A stretch of DNA of 64,000 nt from NCBI GenBank assembly GCA_009192285.1, contig WBVU01000016.1, forward strand, positions 744,001 to 808,000, in the 5' to 3' direction. The stretch comes from Morchella semilibera (taxonomy: Eukaryota > Ascomycota > Pezizomycetes > Pezizales > Morchellaceae). The position numbers and the translations under genes are program-made. The notes beneath the pieces are model-generated. The model did not search any database, was not told the DNA's origin, and saw only the letters and a program-made list of their open reading frames with translations. This document shows positions 39,372-50,986 of the stretch, in pieces; within the stretch, counting starts at the first letter, position 1; the number at the start of each line of letters is the position of its first letter.

Positions 39372-41535
39372 TTAGTCGACCTCCTCAACCTGGGGGCCGT
39401 CATCGCCACCAGCTGAGGGGGCACCACCGGCCCCGGGAAAGCCACCGCCTGGCATGCCACCGCCGGGAGCACCACCCTGGCTCTGGTAGAATTTCATCAT
39501 GATCGGGTTGGCAACTCCCTCCAACTCCTTCTGCTGTGACTCGAACTCGTCCTGTAACATGTTAGTGACTTATTTTAGAGGTTCATAGGAATTCAAGAAA
39601 ATCTTACCTTAGTAGCAGTGTTGTTGTTGTCCAACCATTCAACAGTCTCGTCAATTGCCTTCTTCAACTTCTCCTTGTCACCGGCATCAAGCTTCTCGCC
39701 GACCTTCTCGTCGCTCAAGCTGTTACGAAGAGAGTAGGCGTAGGACTCAAGAGCGTTCTTGGCGGAAATACGGGCAGCCTCTGCCTCATCCTCCTCCTTG
39801 TACTTCTCGGCCTCAGCCAACATGCGCTCGATCTCCTCCTTTGAAAGACGGCCCTTGTCGTTGGTAATGGTGATGCGGTTGGTCTTACCGGTACCCTTCT
39901 CGACGGCAGAGACATTAAGGATACCATTGGCATCAATATCAAAGGTGACCTCAATCTGGGGGACACCACGAGGGGCAGGTGGGATACCAGTGAGTTCGAA
40001 CTTTCCGAGAAGGTTGTTGTCCTTGGTGCGGGCACGCTCACCCTCGAATACCTGGATCAACACACCAGGCTGGTTGTCTGAGAAGGTGGAGAAAACCTCA
40101 GACTTCTTGGTAGGGACAGTGGTATTCCTCTTGATGAGAGGAGTCATGACACCACCAGCGGTCTCGATACCAAGGGAAAGAGGTGCAACATCAAGAAGAA
40201 GAATCTCCTGAGTCTTTGATGAAGTGTCTCCAGAAAGAATAGCAGCCTGGACGGCAGCACCATAGGCAACGGCCTCATCAGGGTTGATGGACTTGTTGGG
40301 CTCCTTTCCGTTGAAGAAGTCGGACACCAACTTCTGGACTTTGGGAATACGGGTGGATCCACCGACCAAGACGATCTCATGGACGGAAGACTTGTCAATC
40401 TTGGCATCACGAAGGACACGCTCGACGGGCTCCATAGTAGAGCGGAAGAGGTCCTGGCAAAGCTCCTCGAAACGGGCACGAGTGATTGAAGTGTAGAAAT
40501 CGATACCCTCGTACAGGGAATCGATCTCAATTGAGGTCTGGGCGGATGAGGAGAGGGTGCGCTTAGCACGCTCACAGGCAGTGCGGAGACGGCGAAGGGC
40601 ACGAGCGTTGGCGGTCAAGTCCTTCTTGTGCTTCCTCTTGAATTCCTGGACGAAATGGTTGACGAGACGGTTGTCAAAGTCCTCACCACCCAAGTGAGTG
40701 TCACCAGCAGTGGCCTTGACTTCAAAGATACCTTCCTCAATAGTCAGGAGGGAGACATCGAAAGTTCCACCACCCAAGTCGAAGATAAGGACATTGCGTT
40801 CACCAACAGCCTTCTTGTCAAGACCATAGGCAATGGCGGCAGCGGTAGGCTCGTTAATGATACGGAGGACGTTCAAACCAGCAATCAAACCGGAGTCCTT
40901 AGTAGCTTGACGCTGAGAGTCGTTGAAGTAGGCTGGGACAGTGATGACAGCGTTGTTGACGGTACCACCAAGGTAAGACTCGGCAGTCTCCCTCATCTTA
41001 GTAAGAACCATGGATGAGATCTCCTCGGGTGAGAAGACCTTGGTCTCGCCCTTGAACTCGATCTGGACATAAGGCTTACCGCCCTTGTCGACAATCTTGA
41101 AGGGGAAGTGCTTCATGTCAGCCTGAACCTCAGCATCGGCAAATTTACGACCAATGAGACGCTTGGCATCGAAGACAGTGTTGTGACTAAATTACAGTTA
41201 GCAGGAGGTTCCTTTATCAGAAGTATACCTTGGTGGAGTAACTTACGGGTTCATGGCGACCTGGTTCTTAGCAGAGTCACCAATCAGACGCTCGGTATCT
41301 GTGAAAGCGACCTATAAAGATTCATTGTCAGCCAACTTATCACCGGGGAAAGGATAGCAAGAAAGACTACAAAGTCCGTTCTCATCAACGGGAGAAACTA
41401 GAAGGAGAAACGTACAAATGAAGGAGTTGTTCGGTTTCCCTGGTCATTGGCAATGATTTCGATACGGTCATCTCTGAACACACCAACACAAGAGTAGGTA
41501 GTTCCCAAATCGATACCGACAGCGGGGATCGTCAT
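39372..41535 (-). CDS. HSP70: cytosolic Hsp70 chaperone (Ssa type), 647 aa
   Basis: ATP-driven chaperone that folds, disaggregates and translocates client proteins with J-proteins and exchange factors in the cytosol. Exons on the minus strand are 41535-41416, 41311-41247, 41186-39608 and 39551-39372. The introns are 104, 60 and 56 nt and all phases fit. The N terminus [15 protein letters not shown] carries the first Hsp70 signature, with no targeting peptide. The second signature [14 protein letters not shown] is near residue 196. The third, [13 protein letters not shown], is near residue 333. A substrate-binding domain and helical lid follow. The Gly/Pro/Ala-rich tail ends VEEVD, the docking site for TPR co-chaperones that marks cytosolic forms. 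A TATA-like CTATAAAT lies about 190 bases upstream and a CCCCT stress-type element further up. I saw no clean heat-shock element. Codon use is strongly biased, as expected for high expression. Confidence 0.97.
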
Positions 41536-41721
41536 TTTAATTGATGTTTTTGTTTTTTTTAAGGGAAAATTTGATGAAGGTATTCCGTTTGGGATGAAGG
41601 AGTTCGTGGGTATAGCGTTAAAAGAACAAAGGATGCGAGTTTTTTTTTCGACAGCGCAGACAGTGTTTGATGGATGGATGAAGAAGAGAGGAGGAAACGG
41701 TGGGGGAGAGAAGGAAGAATG

Positions 41722-41729
41722 ATTTATAG
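41722..41729 (-). promoter_or_regulatory. TATA box of the Hsp70 gene
   Basis: CTATAAAT in the minus direction, about 190 bases upstream of the ATG. The intervening leader is rich in C and T, as is usual for highly expressed fungal genes. Confidence 0.5.
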
Positions 41730-43240
41730 AGATACGGCGGGGGGAGTTGAGACCAGGCCAGAGTGCAGCTAAGGAACTGTGTAGAGTGCGCTAGAAGCTC
41801 CTACAACATCCATAGACATCTACGACATTCTACCAGCCTCGAGCAACCCCTCCCCCGCCACAACGCCTACTTTCAAAAAATGCACAGCTCTGGCCACTTC
41901 TCCTGCAGGAGTCCTTATCTTCATTTCTATTGATCCCTTGACCACTTCTTGTAATGCCTTTCATGCTCTTTAATCAGTTTTAACACTACTCTAAGCGACA
42001 ACTTCTGCTGTTTCCCTACTGACTTCTATACGATTCTAAAGTGACGTAGATCCGCGCTAGCCTTTGTCACCCGTTGGCAGGGCAACCCGTCAAAGCGGCA
42101 ACTCAAAACGATCTGTTTACCCCCGCTTGCGGCTCTCAGCCCCACCACCAGTACCAGCGCACAGCTCCGAGCCCTACGAATCTCCGATCGAACACGATTA
42201 ATGGAGCACCAAATCTCTACAATTTTCTGGTTCAATTCGCTATCACTGAAATTCGAGTCATTTTCGGTACATGCTCAACCGAAATACGAGATCTGTCAAA
42301 ACTACGATTCTCAACTCATGCTGCTCAATGTCGGAGCTCAAACGGTTTCACGCTTGCAAGAAATTGAGGAAACTTGAGTTTTTATCAGCTGGATAAGATA
42401 ACCCTATTGGATTTTTATTAAAGAATCTTCACTACTCTACTCAAGGCGCCCACGCAGGGGTAAGTAGACATCCAGTTCTGTACACTGCTCTCTACCTCTT
42501 TTTTAAAGGAAATAAATTGTTTTACCTAATTTGATCGAAAGATATTATAGAGAAATTACTATACTCCTACCGGATCTAGATCTATGGCTTGACCATCACT
42601 CCTATACAACTACATGTACGCACTATCCCGGCCCTCTAGATACCAGGAAACTTCCACCTGAAGACTGGAATTACACAGGATGTTCAAGGTCGGAAACGTG
42701 TTTGCCTCATGGCAGGTCTGTCCTGGGTCCAGGGGGAATAGGAACTTGTATCGGTTCTTTTTTTCTTTTCCCCTTTTTCACAGCAGTTGGTCAGGCCCTA
42801 ATAAATAAACAAAAGCCTCCGTCCCCCCCCCCCCCTTACTGCATTATTCCAAATTTTAGTGCTACATCGGTCTTGGATATGCTTATGCTTTGGTACCAGA
42901 GCTTTATAGTCGATCATTTCCAACTCTAATACATTGGCCAAAAGATGCATGGTAGCTCGTGGCTTGAATACATACCCGCAGAGCCGCAATTCTTAGATCA
43001 CAGAAATAGATAATTCGCGCTAGCTATTGCCTTCATGGGCAGGTACTCGGTCGGCAAGTAGTACTGACAGCTAAAAGGAATACATACATAAAGTATGTAG
43101 TTAGGTCGTGAATGAACAAAGAAAGAAAAATACATCCCAAACGCCTCTCATTCAACCCTCCAACTCCGGTAAAAGCAAAATATAAAACAAGGCCTCTAGT
43201 ACTAAAAGCAATCAAAAACCTTTAAACCAAGCTGGTTCAC
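41730..43240. other. intergenic, Hsp70 promoter side
   Basis: It holds the upstream region of Hsp70, including CCCCTCCCCC near 41847 (stress-response-element-like), and the 3' flank of the M35-like gene. A 12-C run lies near 42825. No gene was recognised. Confidence 0.45.
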
Positions 43241-44312
43241 CTACATGTACTCTTTACATTTGCTTCTAAACCATGTAACTGGATATATCTTGACTGTTAG
43301 TAACAGAAAAATTTAAATACCAAAAGTTTTAATTTGGCCATAACTTACGCGCAACATAAAGAGTGAATGAATCAACATCAACCTGTTTTAGATCTATGTT
43401 GACCTCGCCGGTCTCCTGGAGGATACCTTGTGCGTTCCCTGTCTGGACTGCTGCGATCCCCTCGATTGCCATCTCCTCCCGAGGCATTAGGCCTTCACCG
43501 ACATGAGATGTTTGAGCCAGCTCCCGAAGCAAGATTGTGCCTTTATATTGTGTCAGTATAAGCTGTTACGTCTTACAAACAAAGGTACCTAGAAAGTGCT
43601 TACTTTTCAATCCCAAAATCTCATCGTTACTCACTGCGCAAAATTTTGATGATTCCATACCCTTGATCGAAGAAGTATCTGGCCCCTCGAAATACGAGGG
43701 ACATACAGCGATTGTGTTCGATCCTCCTCTCCGGCCGTTTCTTTTATTTCCGTGCCAAACAGCCAAGTCATTGTTTCCACTGTGTAACGCAACTCTATTA
43801 GTAATCGAGCTCTGGAAGAAACTTTGGACCCTTCTTCTTCACTAACCCTGCACAGGCGTTCTCCCAAAGCTCAGTAAGATCTTCCCCGCCGTCTCCACCA
43901 ACAAAAGTGAGATCATGCTGAAGCAAAATTGACGAAAGGTGCACTAAGGCCATCTGGACAACACTCCACCCCTCATCGCCGACGCCAGCTAACACTCCTC
44001 TGTAGACTGAGTTAGTGCGAGTCGTGCCAAGGGATCGCCGACAAGGCTTGTTACTTACAGAGGATCACTCTTCTTGACCACTGCCTTTAAGGCTGCTGGT
44101 ACAAAGTCAGACAGTAATGAGCGCACTTCTTCTTCGACTACCGTAGCCTCGTCATCTCTGAAGTTCTCGAAGATTATTTCCACCAGGTTTTCCTGCTTGG
44201 TAGCCTCGTTTCTAGGTGAAGCCCCATAATAAGGCCTGCTCCGGGGTGCTTCAGCCGCGAAAGCTACCCCCAGGTGTAAAAGAAAAACACACAGTCCTGA
44301 GATGTACTTCAT
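43241..44312 (-). CDS. secreted M35-like metallopeptidase homologue with degenerate zinc motif, 270 aa
   Basis: Exons on the minus strand are 44312-44059, 43999-43847, 43779-43604, 43540-43349 and 43278-43241. All four introns (59-70 nt) have GT..AG ends and the phases fit exactly. A signal peptide is visible at residues 1-20 (MKYISGLCVFLLHLGVAFAA). The layout follows fungal secreted deuterolysin / lysine-specific metalloendopeptidase relatives, compared from memory. There is a helical N-terminal part, then AVCPSYFEGPDTSS (Cys at about residue 162), KFCAVSND, and the segment that normally carries T-LLHELTH. The last part is DSFTLYVALTWFRSKC, like the usual end of the fold. Here the HExxH site reads RELAQ (residues 200-204). 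Both zinc-binding histidines are gone while the Glu remains. The protein is therefore probably not an active peptidase but could be a secreted binding protein. Gene structure is otherwise intact. Confidence 0.65.
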
Positions 44313-45600
44313 TGTTGATGTCGTGTAAGGGCAAAAAAAAAAATTGAATCGAGGGTAAACTATGAGCGATACCGGTCGAAATATATCCACTTCTCAATGC
44401 GCCACGGGGTAAACCTCATATGCCGTTCCTGTCCAATCATGAGGCCATGCTCCTTGGAATACATGGTAAGAAAGCTTGTGCCAATGCACTAGACCCCTTT
44501 GTGACAGGCGTATTTACAAAAAGCTGTGTCAGAACGGCTCGAAATGGCCGAGGACTGGGCGATATGATGATCTGCTAACCTTCCCTAGCCTAAAAACTAA
44601 TAAAGCTTCGCTTTGGTTGACAGGGCTGAAGAGGATACCTTGCATTGGTGTTGCTCCCACCGAAGGGGGGGTCGCGGGGGCCTCTCCGTCGGCCAAAACC
44701 TGAGGCCCCTTGCGCCGCTCACCCAGGAACAGTTGGCTATTCTTAGGAAGAACAGTGCCGTATTAGAGATATAAAAAATCAGTAGGGTACACCATGTCAG
44801 GTCCAGGTCTCCCCAAACCAGGTATGCCGCAAGTAAATTCCTGGAACAAGTCGATTCGGCTGGAGCAAATATCACCTCTAATAACTACATGTAACTACTA
44901 CATGTGCGGAAGTACCCGTAAAGCCCCTTCCCGCGGGATATCGGATTCTCACTGTTCTGCAGTCTTCTTTAGAAACTAGCAGACAAAGCGAAACCCGCAG
45001 GAACATTGTGCAACACAAACGTGATATGTTGCAATCGTCCTGCAAAAGCGGGTTCATCAGATTTTCCTAAGCAAGGTCAAAGTTCTGAACCCATGACTGT
45101 TGTGGGGGGGGGTGTTGACATGCCCTTACTTGAGATTTTCACGAAGAAGAATTTGTCAATTCTCGTGCAGATGCACTCTACGAAGAAAGGGGTATGTATA
45201 TAAAATGGAATTAATGAGGCCGAGTACCCGTTTTAATAATAGATAGGAGGTTCATATTCAGTGGACGCATAATCACGTGATAACTGTCTCACTACGCAAG
45301 TTAAGCTACTATGATTCCATTTATTAACCAATCGCAAGATGCGGGAGAGAATAAGATAGGCCATATACAGGTTCCTTCCAAATACTACCTTATCATACCA
45401 GTCAATGCAGCACAGAAAATGTTATTTAAAACGAAGTGAAGAAAACACCAAAGCACAGAGAAAAGGTCAAAGGAAGGTATTCTTTCCAGCATCGCACTGA
45501 CAGTTCAGTGCATACATTAAAACGCCCCCTACGTTCCATTTGTACCCCTCTTACCCTTCCGTCTACCTACAGCCCTGATCCATAGAAATCGATCTAATTC
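44313..45600. other. intergenic
   Basis: About 1.3 kb between two minus-strand genes. An A-rich leader lies just upstream of the M35-like gene, and there is one TACATGTA at 44885. No gene was supported. Confidence 0.5.
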
Positions 45601-46342
45601 TTAGGGGGATATTTCTTGAACAGATAACTGCACGGAATCAGCTCCTCGGCTCCAAAAACCCGTGTGCTGGGGCACAAACCTTGAAACAAAGTAATCTGCC
45701 GTGCCGAAAGCCGCGGCAAACGCTGCGCCTAGCCCTACAACCTTCATGCTAAGTTGACCGGCCTGGTGCTTCCTGAACCCAAAAATCCCCAAAGCCGCAG
45801 AGACAGCAGCTACAGTAACAGCATTTGCGAGAACAATTGGGTTCTGGAACTGGGAAGTAATTGATGATGACGATGATGACGGGGTGGCTTTCTTTGAAGA
45901 TTTCTTCTGCGCTGCCTTCTTTTCTGCTTCCGCTGCCTCCTTGGCGGCCTCCTCCTGGGCAACACGGCGAGCTTGTGTCTCAGTCTGTATCTATCTGGGC
46001 GTCAATACGTTTGTAATACTCGAGAATGAAAGGAAGACAAACTTCTTTTTCGAGGAAATTGGACTCAACAACGGAAACACCTGAGTCCACATCCACAAGG
46101 GAGCTGACGGATGAATCTACTGGAATAACCTCATCCACAGGGTTCGCACGTCTGATTAATCCATCAGTATCAACTATTACCATTATCTTCGCAATCTCCT
46201 TCTTTATCTAAAAGGGGACAACTAACGCCTACGGACAAATGGATATTAGCATGTGATTATCATAGCGCCAAAAAAATAGAACCCTTACTTCTTCGGCAGA
46301 CTGCGGGGGACCGCTGGCAGCAACATCAGCCCAGGTAGACAT
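45601..46342 (-). CDS. OM14-type C-terminal domain protein, mitochondrial outer membrane, 200 aa
   Basis: Exons on the minus strand are 46342-46289, 46207-46043 and 45984-45601. The introns are 81 and 58 nt, all phase 0. The start MSTWADVAASGPPQSAEE matches the N-terminal signature of fungal proteins with the OM14 C-terminal domain, as do the later SLVDVDS and ETQARRVAQEEA. A Lys/Ala-rich coiled stretch and a serine run lead to the C-terminal hydrophobic part (NPIVLANAVTVAAVSAALGIFGF, then KVVGLGAAFAAAFGTADYFVSRF), giving two probable membrane segments. Yeast OM14 is an abundant outer-membrane protein linked to porin and ribosome docking. Whether that role holds here is inference. The start of exon 2 is uncertain: the segment IKKEIAKIMVIVDTDGLI between the two conserved blocks is not typical and may partly be intron. 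Confidence 0.7.
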
Positions 46343-47933
46343 GATTATGATTGGGGTTTGTAGGTGGATGGATGGTTGGTTGAAGGTTCTGTAGGTTGAG
46401 GGTGTTCCTGATCGCTGTGTATGGGATTGGGAAAAGGAAACGGGAAGCGGGAAACGGAATGATGGAATAAATAATGAGATGGAAGTTCCTGTTTGAGTGG
46501 GGTGTTGTCTTGGCCGAGGTTGACGTCACACTTTTTCCTCCCTTTGGTAGAGGGGTCACAGTTGCAAGGTTCTAATCCATTTCCAATAGGTTTTTTTTTT
46601 TTTACCACGTATAAGTGTTTATATTGCTATGTGTACCGATATTGATTTAGTCGTGATGACTGTCCGTTTGGCTAGAATACCTAGAACCCATTTCTTTCCT
46701 AGCGGTTTAGCCTTTAGATTGTACCGTGATAACAAAGGACCCTCCAAACGCGACAGGAAACAACAGACGACTAATTTACATGTACCCATCAAGAAGAATC
46801 CGAGACACTTGCTATTTCTCCCAATTAGCCAGATTTCGACTCTTTACCGGTCGATGAAGTGAAGTTTTCGACGGAAAAAATGGCGCGTGGCTACGCATAT
46901 CGGATAAGTTTCTGCTTCACCTCCTTGTGAATCTTAGATCGATAAGATGGGATCGATAAGATACAAATGTCTAAGATCCGAGACAACAAAGTCTTGGGGT
47001 AACAGAGGGCTGAGTGACTGCTCCACAGACAACCTCAGCTTGTCATGCACCATTGGTAGCTTATCACACTCTTGAAGCGATGCTATATTAAGCTTGTTTC
47101 TGACCCCAGGCCATTGGATTGCATGGCCCTCCCCCCTGGTAGGCATTCCTACCGACTTAATTCATATATACCCGTGCCATGCCGAGCAGCTCAGATCAGT
47201 TTATTTGACCGAGGGTACACACACATCAGAAGGCGTTTAAAGACATGTTAGAGTTTCCTGCTGCTTCAAATTCTGCCAACAAGCGCGCGTGGCGGTAACA
47301 CCAAAACCCTGAATTCCAGTACCACCACACGCACGATCGAGATCCCGATTCTTCGGTTCGGCTCTTGAGCTTTCTGAAGCGTGCAGGTGAGACATGAGTT
47401 CGTTACACCTGATTGGCCACATTCAGGCTCCCGTAATCAAGGAAGACCGTTTCTGACACCCCCAGAGCGCTTGCCCCCCCAATTCGTTGGCCCAGTTGCA
47501 CGATCGACCACTTTCGTCTGGTCAATTGGTCTGCAGGGAGGCAAAGATGGCGGAGCACTTTACTCTGAGTTGCAGGGCAGGCTCCATAGATACCCTACAA
47601 ACAACCGCAGCTCAGCCTCCCGCCTAAACACCCACCAACATAGGTGGGGTGGGGAAGGAAAAAAAAATGGATGGGGTGGGGCTGAATTTCAACAACAGCC
47701 GCCTGTAAATGCAGTGTGGTCAACAGCGGGGGAAAATGCGTGTTAAAAAGGGACATTCACCCCGATTAAATTCTTGCGGAGGCCTAGCTAGGCGTTAACG
47801 GACTAACTCTCAATAAATCCGTCCATCGATATCGACGTCCTTAGCTAGTTAGTCTCCAAGGAAGAATATATTGTATTATTTCAGGTCATCGTCTCTTTAC
47901 CAACAACTCGGATCGATTGGGAAGCCTTTAAAG
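46343..47933. other. intergenic between divergent genes
   Basis: About 1.6 kb separating the minus-strand OM14-type gene from the plus-strand four-span gene. It must hold both promoters, but no convincing TATA box stands out. One TACATGTA lies near 46777. Confidence 0.5.
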
Positions 47934-48886
47934 ATGGCCAATTTTTTAAAGCCTTTGAAAGCCAGCGCAGGGCCGAAAGGGAAGAGCAAGGTGTCGGACA
48001 GCACGGTGTACGAGAGGGTCGGGGATGATGAGAAGCCTTTTTTGGTGGACGGACTGGACCACAACCCGAGATTACAGCAAGAGGACATGGTGGGTGGATC
48101 TTTCATCTGAGACGGGTAATCATAGTGCGCATGGTGATGTGAAGCTAATATTAATGTCTCGCGATAGGCGTTGAAACGAAGGATACGGTTCCTGAAGTTT
48201 GTCTCCAGATTCCTTGCGTTCTTGATCAGCTTAGCAGTCCTGGGAATGATGGGAAACACCGCCTTCAGCTACTACAGCACCTCTGAGCAGAAGAAGGGCC
48301 CTGAAAACCTCAGTGCCTGGCCCGAGAACGCCAAAACATGGCCCACGTTGATGATGCTCGGTGTATCCCTCTTGTCTCTTGTCTCGCACGCCGTTGTCAT
48401 GGTCTCTTACTGCTGCGGGCAAAAGGCGGCAAACAAGACAGATAGCGTTTCTTCCTTCTTCTCGGCAGCTGATATGATCGTCCATGCTATCTGCTGGGGT
48501 ATTTCTGCCGGCCTGTTTAAACAACAGAGTGCTCTCAATGGTGTGAAAAACGATCTGTGGAGTTGGACTTGCTCTTCGGAGGCGGATAGCAGGCAGATTC
48601 TATATGCTGATGTCGTCAACTACCAATTCCTGTGTACAACTAATGCAAGTCCCTCCCCCTAACTGTTGGCATCTAGATCTTTTATATTAACTGGGAGGTG
48701 ATCTAGGGGTTGTCATGGTACATTGCAATTGCAAACACAGCTTCCCACATCCTCAGTCTTGTTATCTTCATTTTTGCGCTCAGAAGACTCAAGAGCAAGC
48801 AAAAGCTCAACGCCACGAGGGCCGCCGCCGCAGGTGGTGTCCATGTTCCAATCGGCTCTTCCTCTCCTCCATCATACTATAATTAG
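47934..48886 (+). CDS. four-span MARVEL-like membrane protein, 270 aa
   Basis: Exons are 47934-48089, 48168-48644 and 48707-48886. Intron 1 is GTGGGT..GATAG. Intron 2 appears to start with GC (GCAAGT..TCTAG), and only that choice keeps phase and continues the fourth helix. A 60-residue basic, polar N terminus is followed by four hydrophobic helices: FLAFLISLAVLGMMGNTAF; TLMMLGVSLLSLVSHAVVMV; ADMIVHAICWGISAGLF; and WYIAIANTASHILSLVIFIFAL. A long loop between helices 3 and 4 carries two cysteines (WTCSSEA, FLCTTN). The C terminus is charged and ends PPSYYN. This is the usual plan of fungal MARVEL-domain proteins of the plasma membrane or vesicles. I cannot name a closer family. Confidence 0.7.
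48645..48706 (+). other. GC-AG intron
   Basis: A 62-nt intron with donor GCAAGT, which matches the rare GC-AG donor consensus, an ATTAACT branch-like site and acceptor GATCTAG. Both flanking exons join in phase 0 as CTTN|GLSWYIA. No GT donor nearby preserves the frame. Confidence 0.6.
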
Positions 48887-50433
48887 AGGGTTCAGCCACA
48901 ATTGCCAGTGTGCGCATGATATGAGGGCCTGGTGTTCCTTTTTCTTTTTTTAAAAAAAATCTATTACCAGGGAATATCCTTTCTTATTAAATTGGCGCGG
49001 TTCCAGTCATTTCGTTTCTTCTTTCTTGTTCTAGTGTCGGGTCGAGTTATTATCTATTCTTTTGGGACATTTATTCTTATGGGGTACTATGCGGGTTTGC
49101 TTATTACTTTTTTTTTCTTTCCCCCTGGGATGCGAGGGCCTATGTAGTCCTAGATAATCCCCACGAGAAATAAAAATTTCCTTCATCTCGAAGTAGCTGC
49201 GATACGCCAGCTGATTTTCGTCTCCTACTGTCCTAAACCTCGCATGTTGTGACTACCCAGCAGGACCGCAATCTCCCCGGCCAGAATCCTAACGGCAAAC
49301 AAGTACCCGCGCGTTAACCAAACGGATGCACTGCAACCAAGCCCCCCGACCGTTTAACTACATGTACCTCCATAACCCGCTGGTCTGGGAGTGGCAGCTG
49401 CAGGTTAAAGAAGCTAGATTCGTTGCATGCCTAACGTCCATACATACTTATGTAGTACCGGTGTCTTATATGTATATACCCAAGACACATGCCAGCGACC
49501 CCATCCTGACGTATATACCGGCAGACTGGCTTCCTGTAGGTTATGTACTTATCACATATAGATCCTCCGTCAGTAAGGTGCTGACCACCCCCGGGGGGAG
49601 AAAAAATAAAATCTGGTGTGGCTTTACTTACAGATCTCGTTATCTCTCTAGGTCTTATCAAATAATTGGTCTCCTATAGTAGGTTATAAATCTTGCTCCT
49701 CTACTATATATATATAGGGCGTTGGCATTGGCAGGCCATGCGTAGGAATAAATGGTTAGGAATTTTTGGATCCATCGTTTCTCCCCCCCTCGGATATGTA
49801 GAGAGGGGGGGGGGGTTGAGAGGGCAGACATGCGTTGAGGGGGTTTGGGCTAGTGGTTGTGATGGTGGGGTGGTCGTGGAGGAGCCGCGCGTGGGGGTGG
49901 GCCAGATCCCCACCCCAGGAGGTCTAACCCCCTCAAGGGCCAATGGGTCACGCAAGACGCACTTCTGAAATAACTCTACCTGACCCTGTACGGACACTCA
50001 ATGTACAGTTTGTAATTTGATTTGACTGTAAAGAGGACTACAGCATGTACAAGAGAGATGTCTTAATCTATATACTTGGGTAGTATAGGATAGTTAAATA
50101 TGTGCGTACCAGACAGATAGTCCTAGCTAGGCAGTATGAAGTATCAATCAATAGTCCTAGGCAGCCCACTTCAGGATCGAGTGATATTATATGATCCCGG
50201 AGTATGCAACTGTGCAACTGATCTATTGGCCAACTACTTTATACGGTCCCATCTACTCTAGTTAGCACGCAAGTTTATATACCGTCCTCTGCCTTGTATA
50301 TATATATGCACAGCCAGCGGATCTCTGCAAAGCCCAGATGCAGGTTAATGCTATATACGGACGGGTCTCTACAAATATCAATACCCTCCATACCTACCTT
50401 ATAATTAGCTTACCGCCCCCCCCCCCCTTTCCC
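48887..50433. other. intergenic between convergent genes
   Basis: T-rich 3' flank of the four-span gene, one TACATGTA near 49360, an 11-G run at 49805, and a 12-C run just beyond the 3' end of the next gene. No gene was supported. Confidence 0.5.
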
Positions 50434-50910
50434 CTAATTTCTCTCCCTCCACCACATCAACCCTACCACCGCGCCCACCACCACCGCCGCCACCTTCTCC
50501 ACCACCTCCTCCACCTTCTCCACCACCCTCTCCGTCTCCATCACCACCCTCTCCACATCCGAGTCCTTCAGCTGCGGCTTCCTCGTCCCCTTCCCCTTCT
50601 CCCCCGGCTCCGGCTCCGGCTTCTCTCCCGGCCCTCCATCAACATACACCTGTGTCCAGCCCTCCTCCTCTTCTTCCCCTCCCCCGCGTGCCTGCTCATG
50701 CGGGTCACGACGTAAGTAAGGCCCCAAGTGTAGCTGCTGCGGTACAGAGTCGTAATCGAGCTGCTCGACGCCGGCGACCTCCCCCTTGGGCGTCACGGTG
50801 ACGCGCATGATGTCGCCCGGGTAGCGGGGCGGTGGGCGGCGGCCGTGCGGGGAGAGGACTTGCTCCATTTTGGGGCGGGTGGGGGTGGGGGGGTCGGTTC
50901 CTGGTGGCAT
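50434..50910 (-). CDS. unknown 158-aa protein with hydrophobic C-terminal tail
   Basis: Single-exon frame from ATG 50910; ATG 50868 (MEQVLSPHG) is an alternative start. I do not recognise a family. The first part is Pro/Arg-rich, followed by a compact stretch (DIMRVTVTPKGEVAGVEQLDY). An acidic, Gly-rich linker comes next (GGGEEEEEGW), then a Pro/Glu/Lys repeat-like stretch. The end is an amphipathic Val/Glu helix (VVMETERVVEKVEEVVEKV) running into AAVVVGAVVGLMWWRERN, which looks like a tail anchor. A CCAAT-type and TATA pair lies about 70-80 bases upstream on the same strand and supports a real promoter. The coding DNA is GC-rich and biased, unlike the flanks. Confidence 0.5.
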   Translation of the reverse strand: MPPGTDPPTPTRPKMEQVLSPHGRRPPPRYPGDIMRVTVTPKGEVAGVEQLDYDSVPQQLHLGPYLRRDPHEQARGGGEEEEEGWTQVYVDGGPGEKPEPEPGEKGKGTRKPQLKDSDVERVVMETERVVEKVEEVVEKVAAVVVGAVVGLMWWRERN

Positions 50911-50978
50911 TCTTTTTTGGGGGGAGGGATTCTGTGGTGGGTGTTACTGGTTTTGTACGTCTTTTTTCCCCCTTCCTC

Positions 50979-50986
50979 CTTATATA
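50979..50986 (-). promoter_or_regulatory. TATATAAG promoter element with adjacent ATTGG
   Basis: In the minus direction the sequence reads ATTGGCTATATAAGGAGG, a CCAAT-type box directly next to a TATA box, about 70 bases before ATG 50910. The spacing suits transcription of the small minus-strand gene. Confidence 0.5.

Noticed and set aside
41540-41640. GAA....TTC spacings resembling heat-shock elements near Hsp70
   Set aside because: The spacing does not fit alternating nGAAn units, and the sites lie in the transcribed leader.
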